The position numbers and the translations under genes are program-made. Under the pieces are notes generated by a model that searched no databases, was not told where the DNA came from, and saw only the letters and a program-made list of their open reading frames with translations. Below are positions 14,865 through 23,287 of a stretch of DNA of 27,775 nucleotides, in pieces. The DNA lies in contig CAKUOV010000033.1 of NCBI GenBank assembly GCA_934670115.1, positions 1 to 27,775 of the forward strand, read 5' to 3'. Within the stretch, counting starts at the first letter, position 1. Each line of letters begins with the position of its first letter. Source of the DNA: an uncultured Eggerthellaceae bacterium (GTDB lineage Bacteria > Actinomycetota > Coriobacteriia > Coriobacteriales > Eggerthellaceae).

Positions 14865-15648
14865 TACCGTTCAGCTCCCACAAACGATGCAAACCCAAAA
14901 GCGCCAAATACGGCTCAACCGCAAAATCATGAGCCGAGCGCGGCACCACAAGCGATGCGAAACGGCCCGTTGCCACAAGCTGCGTCTTTTCTCCCAGCTC
15001 ATTCCAAAGAGCATCAACGAATCCATCGGCGCGAAAAACCTCGCCCAACACAACGCCCGTCACAATCGCATCGGGAGTACTGCGCCCAAGCACCTGATCG
15101 GGAACATGCAACGTGGGTGGCACAAGCTGCGCAGCCGATGAGGCCAGCGCATTCAGGGAAACCGCCAGGCCCGGCGCAATAACGCCGCCGGCAAACGCGC
15201 CCTTCTGATCAATCACAGAAAACGCCGTAGCCGAATGGTTGAAATCCACCACAATAACGCCCGCGCCATACAAATGCTTCGCCGCAACAGCGCATACCAC
15301 GCGATCTGCACCAACCTGAGCTGGGTCTTTATACTTCAAGGACAGCCCCGTCTTCAAACCCGGTCCCACCGAGAGCACGCGACATCCGCATACCGCCCCC
15401 AGCGCAGCTTCCCACGCATCGGCGGCCAAAGGCACAATCGAGCACAAAATTGCCTGATTCGGAGCAGGCGCGTCCTTTGCCGCAAGGAACATGCGCAGCT
15501 CTGCTTCCAAGTCATCGGACGTTGCCCTCACGCGCGTAGCCGTAGTCCAATGCGCCACCAGCTGTCCGCGCACAAACACGCCGCAGCTTGTTTCCGCATT
15601 CCCCAATTGCACTGCAAGCAGGCACTTTTCCTTGTTCTCTTCGCTCAT
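14860..15648 (-). CDS. Type III pantothenate kinase (CoaX) homologue with altered active-site motifs
   Basis: A 262-residue member of the CoaX/Baf family (ASKHA fold). Family features present are GADR with D115, GGVIAPG near 154-160 and the overall length. Several motifs deviate: the phosphate-binding DxGN motif reads AVQLGNAET with Gln14 where Asp is expected; the second motif, usually DFGTATT, reads DFNHSATAF; and TGG reads TGR (227-229). I use the ATG at 15648; a GTG at 15657 is possible, and neither has a strong ribosome-binding site. The family phosphorylates pantothenate in CoA synthesis. The substitutions suggest weak or lost kinase activity or a different role, unless compensating changes exist. 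Confidence 0.8.
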   Translation of the reverse strand: MSEENKEKCLLAVQLGNAETSCGVFVRGQLVAHWTTATRVRATSDDLEAELRMFLAAKDAPAPNQAILCSIVPLAADAWEAALGAVCGCRVLSVGPGLKTGLSLKYKDPAQVGADRVVCAVAAKHLYGAGVIVVDFNHSATAFSVIDQKGAFAGGVIAPGLAVSLNALASSAAQLVPPTLHVPDQVLGRSTPDAIVTGVVLGEVFRADGFVDALWNELGEKTQLVATGRFASLVVPRSAHDFAVEPYLALLGLHRLWELNGK

Positions 15649-15789
15649 TACCAGCACCGTCCGATGGTTATCTATCTATAAATATCCAACATTCACGCAG
15701 CCAAGCGTGTCCTTCTATTGTATACTACGCGGCGTAACCCGACTTCCCAAAAGGGGAAGCGGATATACGGAAAGAAGGAAAAAAGAAAT

Positions 15790-17454
15790 ATGGAAAGCAC
15801 TAAAAGGCAACTCACCCTTCGCAGCGTCATCATTGGATGCATTGGCTGCGTGGTGATTACTGCCGCATCTCTGTACACCGCTCTGAAAATGGGCGCTCTC
15901 CCCTGGCCGATTGTTTTTGCGGCCCTTATCTCGCTGTTCTTCCTGCGTGCTTTGAAGTCGCGTTCGCTGAACGAAGCAAACGTTACCCATACCATCATGT
16001 CTGCTGGCGCTATGGTTGCCGGCGGTTTGGCTTTTACCATCCCGGGCATTTGGATGCTGGGCGCAGGCGATGTCTCGCTGACGCAGATGATTCTCATTGC
16101 GCTTGCAGGCGTGCTGCTGGGCCTGGTGGCATGCGGCTTGCTACGTCGTCGCTTCATCGAGGAAGAAGAGCTGGAATTCCCCATGGGCCAAGCGGCAGCC
16201 GAAACGCTGTATGCGGGCAACAGCGGCGGCAAAGTGGGCGCACAGCTGTTCGGCGCCATGGGCTTTGCGGGCGTTTTCGCAGCTCTGCGCGACGTTTTGG
16301 GTGCCATCCCCGCCATGGTTCTGGGCAATATCACCATCCCCGGCGTCATCTTCGGCGTTTACCTGAGCCCCATGATGCTCTCGGTTGGCTTCCTGGTGGG
16401 TACGGCCGCCATGGTCGCTTGGTTCTCGGGCGCATTGGCGCAGGTCGTTATCGTGGCAGGCGGTTCCGCTGCCGGCCTGTTCAGCGTTGCTGAAGGTCAA
16501 AGCATCAACAGCTGCCTGGGCATGGGCCTGATGATCGGCTTCGGCCTGGCCGTTGTGGTGAAGGACATTATTTTCCGCGCTATCCGCACGAACAAGAGCA
16601 ACAAAGCTGCAGCTGCAAAGGAATCCGCAGCTCAGAGCGCAAGCCACAAAGAGAAGCTCACGGCCGGCATCATCGCATTGGTTGCAGCCGTTATTGCGCT
16701 GGCACTGTGCATGATTGCGGGAATTGGCCCCATCTCAAGCATTGTTATCGTGTTGTTCTCGTTTGTTACCGTTGCCATGGCGGCTCAGTCAGTTGGTCAG
16801 ACGGGCATTGACCCCATGGAAATTTTCGGCCTAATCGTGCTGCTTATCGTGGCCGCGTTCGGCGACACGCCCCAAATGCAGCTGTTCTTCGTGGCGGGCG
16901 TTATTGCTATTGCCTGCGGCCTGGGCGGCGACGTTATGAACGACTTCAAAGCTGGTCACATCATTGGCACCAGCCCGAAAGCCCAGCTCATTGGTCAGGC
17001 AATCGGCGGCATCCTGGGCGCATTCATCTCCGCAATCGCGCTGTATGCGCTGGTATCGAATTTCGGCACCGATGCATTCGGCCCCGGCAAAGAATTCGTT
17101 TCTGCACAGGCAAGCGTTGTTGCAAACCTGGTTGGCGGCATTTCCTGCCTGCCGGCATTCATCGTTGGCATTGTGGCCGGTTTCGTGTTGCACTGCGTGG
17201 GCGGCCCGTCCATGATGATCGGCCTGGGCATTTACCTGCCGTTCTACCTTTCGTTCACGGCATTCCTGGGCTGCATCATCAAGCTTGCGTACGATGCCAT
17301 TACGAAAGCACATCGCGCTTCGCTTTCCGCCGAAGAGCAGGAGAAGCGCAAGGCACAGTCCGAGCAAACGGGCTTGGTTATTGCATCGGGCCTGCTGGGC
17401 GGCGAATCCATTGTGGGCGTCCTCTCGGCAATTTTCGCTTTGTTCTTGCTGTAG
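15790..17454 (+). CDS. OPT-family oligopeptide/metal-complex transporter
   Basis: A 554-residue polytopic protein of the OPT superfamily with about fourteen hydrophobic segments. Family segments include EEELEFPMGQAAAETLYAG, FAALRDVLGAIPAMVLG, AQSVGQTGIDPMEIFG and LGGDVMNDFKAGHIIGTSPK, the last being the best conserved stretch of prokaryotic OPT proteins. The start is placed at the ATG at 15790 (MESTKRQLTLRS) with AAGGA upstream; an earlier in-frame start at 15718 lacks a ribosome-binding site. A lysine/alanine-rich cytoplasmic loop (NKSNKAAAAKESAAQSASHK) sits mid-protein. Prokaryotic OPT proteins take up oligopeptides or metal-chelate compounds, proton-coupled. Peptide import would fit with the nearby P1 peptidase, but co-regulation is not shown. 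Confidence 0.92.
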   Translation: MESTKRQLTLRSVIIGCIGCVVITAASLYTALKMGALPWPIVFAALISLFFLRALKSRSLNEANVTHTIMSAGAMVAGGLAFTIPGIWMLGAGDVSLTQMILIALAGVLLGLVACGLLRRRFIEEEELEFPMGQAAAETLYAGNSGGKVGAQLFGAMGFAGVFAALRDVLGAIPAMVLGNITIPGVIFGVYLSPMMLSVGFLVGTAAMVAWFSGALAQVVIVAGGSAAGLFSVAEGQSINSCLGMGLMIGFGLAVVVKDIIFRAIRTNKSNKAAAAKESAAQSASHKEKLTAGIIALVAAVIALALCMIAGIGPISSIVIVLFSFVTVAMAAQSVGQTGIDPMEIFGLIVLLIVAAFGDTPQMQLFFVAGVIAIACGLGGDVMNDFKAGHIIGTSPKAQLIGQAIGGILGAFISAIALYALVSNFGTDAFGPGKEFVSAQASVVANLVGGISCLPAFIVGIVAGFVLHCVGGPSMMIGLGIYLPFYLSFTAFLGCIIKLAYDAITKAHRASLSAEEQEKRKAQSEQTGLVIASGLLGGESIVGVLSAIFALFLL

Positions 17455-17530
17455 AAAACGAGAAGCGGTTCGTGGTTGCACCATCAACGTTTGGCGCATA
17501 CCGCTTCACCGCATAGTTTTGGACACTTCG

Positions 17531-17568
17531 GGGCGCTTGCAACGTGGGTTGCAGGCGCCCTTTCTTTT
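17531..17568 (+). terminator. Intrinsic terminator of the OPT transporter gene
   Basis: GGGCGCTTGCAAC (17531-17543) and GTTGCAGGCGCCC (17548-17560) form a 13-bp stem with one G-U and a GTGG loop, followed by TTTCTTTT. Confidence 0.9.
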
Positions 17569-17814
17569 GTCCTGCAACCTCCTCTTGCACCCTGCAGCTC
17601 CTCTTCGCCGCAACAGCATTACCGCAACAGCGCAACTTTTCTTTTCTTTTTCGATGCAGACGCAAATATAGTTACCTCAAAGCAACATTGAACACACGAT
17701 GTCAGATAAAATGTCCCTATTCAACAAGCAACAGAAGGAAACGGGAAGAAGTCGCGCGTAAAAGACGCACCGGCTTGCCGACCGCCAACAAAAAAACGGA
17801 ACCGAGAAAAGCAC

Positions 17815-18879
17815 ATGACAGCATCAAGCGCAAAGAACGCATCCACCAGCACTATCAACGCCGCAGCAGACAATGAATCCGCAGTTCAGGATGTTGCTTT
17901 TACATCTGCGCCAATGAAGCAAACAGGCGAAGGATCGCTCAAGGCCTCACCCGTCCCCCGTGGCGCCGGATTCTCTATCATGGGAGACTCCATTAGTACG
18001 CTGGGCGGCTTCATTCCCCCCAGGTGGCGCTGCCACTACGAAGGCGAAGTCTCCATTCTCGGCGTGGACTGCGAAGGAGCAACGTGGTGGGGCCAGGTCA
18101 TTCAGCACTTTGGCGGACACCTGGTTGCCAACTCGTCGTTTTCCGGATCAACCGTGGAAGGATTCGGCTTCCCTGCAGGCTGCTCGGCTGAACGCGCAGA
18201 GAGTTTGATTGGCATTGAGGGTGAAAAACCCCAGGCCGTGCTTGTGTTTATGGGAATCAACGATTACGGATGGGGCAGCGCGCGCAACCAAGTAATGGGC
18301 ATGAGCGCCTCGCGCAGCGCGAATCCCAACGACCTGGGCGGACAAGAGCCCGTTTTGCTCACTGTTGACAATGCCGCAATCCAGCGGTTCAAGAGCGCGT
18401 ACGCCACAATGCTTGACAACATCCGCACCGTAGCGCCCGATGCTCAGATTTGGTGCTTGACGCTCGCACCTGCCTTTACGGGGAGCACGGAAGATACAGG
18501 AGCTGAAGCAAGCAGCGGAAGTCCACTGTTCATCTACCGCGTTCGCGGCATTGACCTGGACGAATATAACGAAGCAATCCGAGCATGCGCACAAGAAGCA
18601 GACGCTCACGTTGCCGACGTGCGCGCATTTGGCGTTGATTACGAGTCTGTTGATAACACGCATCCCTCCGCGCTGGGCATGAAGCAAATCGCTTCCATGG
18701 TCTGCGCCCAAATGGAGGGAAAACCCGCAAGCATCGCCGCCTGCGCCGGCGATTACCCTGCGCTTGCAAGCGCGCCAACGTCGCGTCGTCACTGCGATAA
18801 AACCACCTGCGAAGGATGCCCCTACTCCCCTGTCATGCCTTCTTCCTGGATTCTGACCTGCGAAAAAGCACACTTATAG
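17815..18879 (+). CDS. SGNH/GDSL-family hydrolase
   Basis: A 354-residue SGNH hydrolase: nucleophile S59 in GFSIMGDSIS, an oxyanion-hole asparagine in block II (ANSSFSGST), N149 in the GIND block III, and the D280-N-T-H283 catalytic pair. The first ~45 residues are Ser/Ala-rich and low in complexity, not a signal peptide, so the enzyme is probably cytoplasmic. The C-terminus carries an unusual cysteine cluster (C327, C332, C335, C349; RRHCDKTTCEGCPY), which may bind a metal. The start at 17815 has only a weak GAGAAAAG upstream. Family members are esterases or lipases acting on acylated sugars or other esters; the substrate is unknown. Confidence 0.88.
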   Translation: MTASSAKNASTSTINAAADNESAVQDVAFTSAPMKQTGEGSLKASPVPRGAGFSIMGDSISTLGGFIPPRWRCHYEGEVSILGVDCEGATWWGQVIQHFGGHLVANSSFSGSTVEGFGFPAGCSAERAESLIGIEGEKPQAVLVFMGINDYGWGSARNQVMGMSASRSANPNDLGGQEPVLLTVDNAAIQRFKSAYATMLDNIRTVAPDAQIWCLTLAPAFTGSTEDTGAEASSGSPLFIYRVRGIDLDEYNEAIRACAQEADAHVADVRAFGVDYESVDNTHPSALGMKQIASMVCAQMEGKPASIAACAGDYPALASAPTSRRHCDKTTCEGCPYSPVMPSSWILTCEKAHL

Positions 18880-18932
18880 TTTTACAATCAACAGACTTCT
18901 TTCTTTGCGCGTCTGATTTTAGGGAAGCGTGC

Positions 18933-18968
18933 TTGCATTATGAACTATTTTGTGTAATACTGTATTAC
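18933..18968 (+). promoter_or_regulatory. Promoter and palindromic operator of the toxin-antitoxin operon
   Basis: TTGCAT (18933-18938) and TAATAC (18955-18960), 16 bases apart, are a plausible promoter. GTAATAC-T-GTATTAC (18954-18968) is a perfect 7-bp palindrome covering the -10 hexamer, 17 bases before the antitoxin ATG. Self-repression by the ribbon-helix-helix antitoxin at such a site is the usual arrangement. Confidence 0.6.
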
Positions 18969-18985
18969 GCAGAAGGGAGGCAGTA

Positions 18986-19291
18986 ATGAGCAAAATGGCA
19001 ACAGCACGTATACCCGATGAAATCTACGATCAGGGAACGCAACGTCTCGAGGAATTGGGAATAGGCACCACTGACCTTGTTCGCGCCGCCTTCAACTATC
19101 TGCTTGCAACGGGCGAATTACCCAAACCCCCCGTCAAACAGAAATCGGTGCGAAAAATGACCGTCCAGCAAAAGAAAGAGCTCGCAACAAAAATGGCAGC
19201 ATCGCGCTTAACGATTACACTGCCCTCCAACTGGGATTACAAAAAAGAGCTCGAGAAAGGAAAATGGGCGGACTATGAAGCTCTTGCTTGA
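18986..19291 (+). CDS. Ribbon-helix-helix antitoxin (RelB/DinJ-like)
   Basis: A 101-residue protein with GGGAGG six bases before the ATG at 18986; an upstream in-frame start at 18950 lies within the promoter and is rejected. The N-terminus KMATARIPDEIYDQGTQRLE followed by IGTTDLVRAAFNYLLATGEL is a ribbon-helix-helix DNA-binding unit of the RelB/DinJ type. The lysine-rich C-terminal half should wrap and inhibit the toxin. The gene overlaps the PIN toxin gene by 17 bases, consistent with translational coupling. RelB/DinJ antitoxins usually pair with RelE-fold toxins, so pairing with a PIN toxin is a mix of classes. Confidence 0.85.
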   Translation: MSKMATARIPDEIYDQGTQRLEELGIGTTDLVRAAFNYLLATGELPKPPVKQKSVRKMTVQQKKELATKMAASRLTITLPSNWDYKKELEKGKWADYEALA

Positions 19292-19718
19292 CACCAATGC
19301 GCTTATTGACCACGTAGCACAAAGGCAGCCTCACTGCAAGGCTATAGACGAGCTTTGCGTTGCGTCCTATTTTGGCGACATTGAGCTTTGGGTTCCTGTG
19401 CAGTCATTCCTTGATGCACTCTATTCGTTGCGAAAAATGACAGATCAGCGAACTTTACGCAATGCATTCATAGGATGTCTTGAGTTTTTCCACCCCTGCG
19501 GAAGCCGCGCAAACGACCTTCTAGCTGCATTGAAATCAAACTGGCCCGATGTCGAAGACTATCTTATTGCATGCAGCGCGACACATGTTGACGCGGACTA
19601 TCTTGTCACAAGAGACATCACTGGCTTCGCTTCGTCAAAAGTAAAAACAATAACCCCCGATGAAGCAATCAAAATGCTTCGAGAAAAGGGGCTCACCTAT
19701 GAGAAAGTCGAACTATAA
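19275..19718 (+). CDS. PIN-domain ribonuclease toxin (VapC-like)
   Basis: A 147-residue PIN-domain protein. It starts MKLLLDTNALIDHV with D6, the first metal-binding acid; D95 in PDVEDYLIACSA and D114 in YLVTRD complete the acidic pocket, and E37 is a possible fourth. PIN toxins cleave RNA, usually tRNA or rRNA, after antitoxin decay. The start codon lies inside the antitoxin gene, with GAGAAAGG upstream as ribosome-binding site. The domain is complete with no sign of decay. Confidence 0.88.
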   Translation: MKLLLDTNALIDHVAQRQPHCKAIDELCVASYFGDIELWVPVQSFLDALYSLRKMTDQRTLRNAFIGCLEFFHPCGSRANDLLAALKSNWPDVEDYLIACSATHVDADYLVTRDITGFASSKVKTITPDEAIKMLREKGLTYEKVEL

Positions 19719-19732
19719 ACCCAGTGCCCTTC

Positions 19733-20485
19733 CTAGCGCGCCAGCCAGAACGCAGGGCGAATCGCGTACTTGTCGTTGTCCACGAAGCAGCCATACGTAA
19801 ACACGCTGCCATCGCTGAGCACCAGGCACGCATGGTTGGGGTTTTCGCTGGGCGTGCGCAGCCACCAGCGGCAAACGTCGCCCTCATCCAGCCACACGCC
19901 GCGCTTCTTCGCGAAATCCGTGCACGTGCAAATGCGCTGTTCAGGCTTATCGAAGAAACGATTCGCCTGATTAACGGATAGCAGAAACACTTTTTCACGC
20001 GCCAGCGTTTCCGTAAGATTCTCGTGGCCCTTCGTGGTCACGCCGTCTTCGTTGCTTACCAAAATACGCGCGCGTTCCTCGGGCGTGAAAGCACCTTGCA
20101 AAAACTCGCTGTTCAGCCACTTGCGAATGGAGCTTCCCTGCCAATCAACGTTCACGTCCAACTCGTTATACGGACGGCAATCAATGCCGTGGACAGAAAG
20201 AACGAGCGCCTTCTCATCATCGCAATGCAGCGCGAACCACTCAATGTCTTCGCCGCCCCAGCTGCCCATGGTAACAAAAGAGCCCCTGGTCATAGGAGTA
20301 TGAATCGCTTTCTTTGCAGCAGCGGCCGTATCAGACTCAGGCGCAACCGACAATGCGGCGCCCGCGATTCCCGCTCGATCGCTTTTCAGCTGCTCAAGCA
20401 TCGCAAGCGGAAACCCGCAGTTCGGACACGCCACCGCGTAAGAAGAAATCCGATGTTCGCATTCAGGGCAACTAATCAGCGCCAT
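19733..20485 (-). CDS. Zinc-ribbon and DUF6273 domain protein
   Basis: A 250-residue protein with AGGAG before the ATG at 20485. An N-terminal zinc ribbon (C6/C9 and C20/C23 in ISCPECE and ACPNCGFPL) is joined by an alanine-rich linker to a DUF6273-like domain from about residue 65. That domain is recognisable from IRKWLNSEFLQGAFTPEERA, VFLLSVNQANRFF, RWWLRTPSENPNHACLVLSD and the closing IRPAFWL. The DUF6273 domain is related in pattern to C-type-lectin/formylglycine-like folds and its role is unknown. No signal peptide is seen. It is convergent with the toxin-antitoxin pair, 14 bases away, and lies downstream of glmS in the same direction, separated by 143 bases. Confidence 0.8.
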   Translation of the reverse strand: MALISCPECEHRISSYAVACPNCGFPLAMLEQLKSDRAGIAGAALSVAPESDTAAAAKKAIHTPMTRGSFVTMGSWGGEDIEWFALHCDDEKALVLSVHGIDCRPYNELDVNVDWQGSSIRKWLNSEFLQGAFTPEERARILVSNEDGVTTKGHENLTETLAREKVFLLSVNQANRFFDKPEQRICTCTDFAKKRGVWLDEGDVCRWWLRTPSENPNHACLVLSDGSVFTYGCFVDNDKYAIRPAFWLAR

Positions 20486-20628
20486 ACAAGAAGCTCCTTT
20501 TCATGGAAGACACGAAACCACTCAGTCGAAGCCGCGCGCAAGCAAGCATCACCTGCTTTTTCGCACGCGACTTTCGCACCTGTTCAAGAATCGTGCCTAT
20601 TTTACACGACCGCGCCGCCGCATGCCAC

Positions 20629-22452
20629 CTACTCCACTGTCACGCTCTTCGCCAAGTTGCGCGGCTGGTCAACGTCGCATCCGCGTAACAACGCAATGGA
20701 GCGCGCGAACAGCTGCAACGGAACGCTGGCCGTAATGGGAACGAAGCAATCACGCACTTTCGGGATGTAAATCACGTAATCGGCATGCGCTTTAATGTCC
20801 TCGTCGCCTTCTGTGGCAATAACCACAATCTTCGCACCGCGCGCACGGGCTTCCTGCAAATTGCTGACCACTTTGTCATAAACCGGCCCGCGCGTTGCAA
20901 TGGCAATCACGGGGAAGCCGTCGGAAATAAGCGCGATGGGTCCATGTTTCATTTCGCCCGCCGCATATGCTTCCGCGTGCAGGTAGCTGATCTCTTTCAG
21001 CTTGAGCGCGCCTTCGTAGCTAGTTGCCGCACCCATGCCGCGCCCAATGAACAACGCGCTCGTAGCATCCACACACGCACGCGCCGCTTCATCAATGGCC
21101 GACGTGTCGGACAGGATTTCCTCGACTTGCTGCGCCGTTTCCGCCAACTCGCGGAACAGCGCGCGAATCTCCGAAGAGCGCATGCGACCCTTTGCCTGAG
21201 CAAGCAACATGGCAAGCAGCGTCAAGCTGACCACCTGGCCCAAGAAGCTCTTCGTGGACGCAACTGCGATTTCCTTGTTCGCTTTCGTGTAAATCACGCC
21301 GTCGCTCTCACGCGCCACGGGGCTGCCCACCACATTCGTAATGCCGAACACTTTCGCGCCCTTCACGCGCGCATCGCGAATGGCGGCCAACGTGTCGGCC
21401 GTTTCGCCTGATTGGCTCACCGCAACCACCAGCGTTGTGGGTGTGATAATGGGGTCATCGTAGCGGAATTCGCTTGCCACGCTTACCGTGGTAGGAATTC
21501 GCGCCCAATGCTCGATGAGTTTTTGGGCAACCAGGCCCGCGTGGTAACTCGTGCCGCACGCGATGATGGTCACGCGCTCCACCAGGTTCAATTCCTCGGT
21601 GGTCATGTCCAGCTCGTCAATGCTCAGATGGCCGCCCACCATACGACCCGCCAGCGTGTCGCGGATAACGCGCGGCTGCTCGTGGATTTCCTTCAGCATG
21701 AAATCGGGATAGCCGCCTTTTTCGGCAGTATCAACATCCCAGTCAACATGGGTCACGGACGGCTCGATCTTGTTGCCGCACGCATCATAATACGTGATAT
21801 CCGTAGGCGTGAGCTGGGCAAACTGGCCGTCTTCCAGAATAACGATGTCGCGTGTAGCCTCCAACAGGGCAATCATATCGCTTGCCACATAAGAGCCGGT
21901 TGCGCCGCGCCCCACCACCAGCGGGCTATCCTTGCGCGTAACCACAACAACGCCGGGCTGGACTGCACACGTTACCGCCAGACCATACGCGCCGTTGATG
22001 CATTCCGTTGCAGCGCGAACAGCCGCAAGAAGATCGCCATTGTACGCACGTTCCACCAGGTGAGCCACTACTTCGGTGTCGGTTGCACTGGCGAAACGGT
22101 GCCCTTCGCCTTCCAGTTTTTCGCGCAGCTCAGCAAAGTTTTCTATGATGCCGTTATGCACTACCGCAATGGAGCCGTCGCACGATATCTGGGGATGCGC
22201 GTTTGCCTCGCTCGGCTTGCCGTGCGTTGCCCAACGTGTATGACCAATGCCGCATGTGCCCGTCAGGCGAATGCTTTCCACCGATTGCTCAAGCGCCGCA
22301 ACCTTTCCTTTGCGACGCACCACATGCAGCCCGTCGGGCTCCATAATGGCCACGCCGGCGGAGTCGTATCCACGATACTCCAGCTTTTTCAAGCCCTCGA
22401 TCAGGAAGGGAGCCGCAGCCTGCGTTCCCGTATAACCCACAATTCCGCACAT
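20629..22452 (-). CDS. glmS: Glutamine-fructose-6-phosphate aminotransferase (isomerising)
   Basis: A 607-residue GlmS of normal length. The ATG at 22452 gives MCGIVGYTG with the catalytic Cys2 of the class II glutaminase domain, and AGGGG lies seven bases upstream; a TTG two codons earlier would bury the cysteine and is rejected. Two SIS sugar-isomerase domains follow (IIACGTSYHAGLVAQKLIEH; SALFIGRGMGAATSYEGALK), and the C-terminus is DVDQPRNLAKSVTVE. It makes glucosamine-6-phosphate for cell-wall precursors in the cytoplasm. No glmS ribozyme core was seen upstream. Confidence 0.97.
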   Translation of the reverse strand: MCGIVGYTGTQAAAPFLIEGLKKLEYRGYDSAGVAIMEPDGLHVVRRKGKVAALEQSVESIRLTGTCGIGHTRWATHGKPSEANAHPQISCDGSIAVVHNGIIENFAELREKLEGEGHRFASATDTEVVAHLVERAYNGDLLAAVRAATECINGAYGLAVTCAVQPGVVVVTRKDSPLVVGRGATGSYVASDMIALLEATRDIVILEDGQFAQLTPTDITYYDACGNKIEPSVTHVDWDVDTAEKGGYPDFMLKEIHEQPRVIRDTLAGRMVGGHLSIDELDMTTEELNLVERVTIIACGTSYHAGLVAQKLIEHWARIPTTVSVASEFRYDDPIITPTTLVVAVSQSGETADTLAAIRDARVKGAKVFGITNVVGSPVARESDGVIYTKANKEIAVASTKSFLGQVVSLTLLAMLLAQAKGRMRSSEIRALFRELAETAQQVEEILSDTSAIDEAARACVDATSALFIGRGMGAATSYEGALKLKEISYLHAEAYAAGEMKHGPIALISDGFPVIAIATRGPVYDKVVSNLQEARARGAKIVVIATEGDEDIKAHADYVIYIPKVRDCFVPITASVPLQLFARSIALLRGCDVDQPRNLAKSVTVE

Positions 22453-22720
22453 AGACAACCCCTTGCCTTTGCATAATTTGCAACGCGTTCATATGTTTTT
22501 CAGTTCGCGACCGACGGTTCAAAACCGCGAAGGAGGACTCAAAGAGCCAGCTCAAAGGCTTAAGGCGAAGAACCCAACCAACGGCGGCAGGCAATGGATG
22601 CCAGTCCAGGCACCAACTCAGGCGCACCAGTCAAGACCCTCGCAAAACCACCAGTCCGAAACAAGACTTTTTATGCTACCACGCTCATTTTTCGTAATAT
22701 AACAACAAGGTTAAAAGTTA
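22453..22720 (-). other. Leader/promoter region of glmS
   Basis: About 270 bases without a gene. On the plus strand the block 22600-22657 carries loosely repeated CCAGTC-type motifs (GCCAGTCC at 22600, CACCAACTC at 22611, CACCAGTC at 22625, CACCAGTCC at 22649), irregularly spaced. They may be part of a folded leader RNA or weak regulator sites. Confidence 0.3.
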
Positions 22721-22796
22721 CAAAAAAAGCCGCCGAGCTTCCACTGACCGCCACCGACACTTCGTCAGTGGCAAGACAGCTTCCACCCAGCGGCTT
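22721..22796 (-). terminator. Branched intrinsic terminator of the amtB-glnK operon
   Basis: Read on the minus strand, an outer AAGCCGC/GCGGCTT stem (22790-22796 with 22727-22733) encloses an inner CCACTGAC/GTCAGTGG stem (22764-22771 with 22741-22748). A run of seven T residues (22722-22728) follows. It lies about 140 bases past the glnK stop. Confidence 0.8.
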
Positions 22797-22936
22797 CTTG
22801 CTCCGAGTTATCGCCCGTTGCTCGCCGTAGCTCTTCGACAGACTGCAGCTTCATTGCGGCTTTGTCGCGGCGCCTCATCCCCTACTTATCGCGCCGCGCA
22901 CACGTCGCATTGTCACCACGAAAGCTTACAGCGTTC

Positions 22937-23275
22937 CTACAGCGCCGCGCCTCCGCGCTCGCCCGTACGGATACGAACAACTTCCTCAACAGGCGAAACA
23001 AAAATCTTGCCATCGCCCACATTGCCCGTGCGGCACGTTTCGACAATCACGTCAATCAAGCGCTCCGTCTGATCGTCATCCACCACGAACTCGCATGACA
23101 TCTTCGGAAGCATGTTCACCATGATCTCGCTTCCGCGGAAGTACTCCTTCCAACCGCCCTGCGTACCGCAGCCATGAACAGCCGCGACTGTCATGCCGCC
23201 AAAGCCTGCCTGCTTCGAGGCGTCCTTCAAAGGCTCCAGCATTTCAGGACGCACAATTGCTTGAACTTTCTTCAT
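22937..23275 (-). CDS. glnK: P-II nitrogen regulatory protein
   Basis: A 112-residue P-II protein (MKKVQAIVRPEMLEPLKDAS), 12 bases after amtB, with AGGAGG before its ATG. The B-loop TGNVGDGKIFV and C-loop region (RIRTGERGGAAL) are intact, so ATP/ADP and 2-oxoglutarate binding is expected. The T-loop (about 36-55) reads GCGTQGGWKEYFRGSEIMVN, with Ile at position 51 where the modified tyrosine of GlnB/GlnK stands. Uridylylation or adenylylation at Tyr51 is therefore impossible, and control should be by ligand binding alone. Its expected job is to plug AmtB when nitrogen is plentiful. Confidence 0.94.
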   Translation of the reverse strand: MKKVQAIVRPEMLEPLKDASKQAGFGGMTVAAVHGCGTQGGWKEYFRGSEIMVNMLPKMSCEFVVDDDQTERLIDVIVETCRTGNVGDGKIFVSPVEEVVRIRTGERGGAAL

Positions 23276-23287
23276 GAAATGCCTCCT

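Noticed and set aside
18892..18920. Terminator after the SGNH hydrolase gene
   Set aside because: CAGAC/GTCTG is only 5 bp with a 14-base loop; too weak to call even though ATTTT follows.
22453..22720. glmS ribozyme
   Set aside because: The conserved catalytic-core sequence is not visible upstream of glmS, and this ribozyme is mainly known from Firmicutes.
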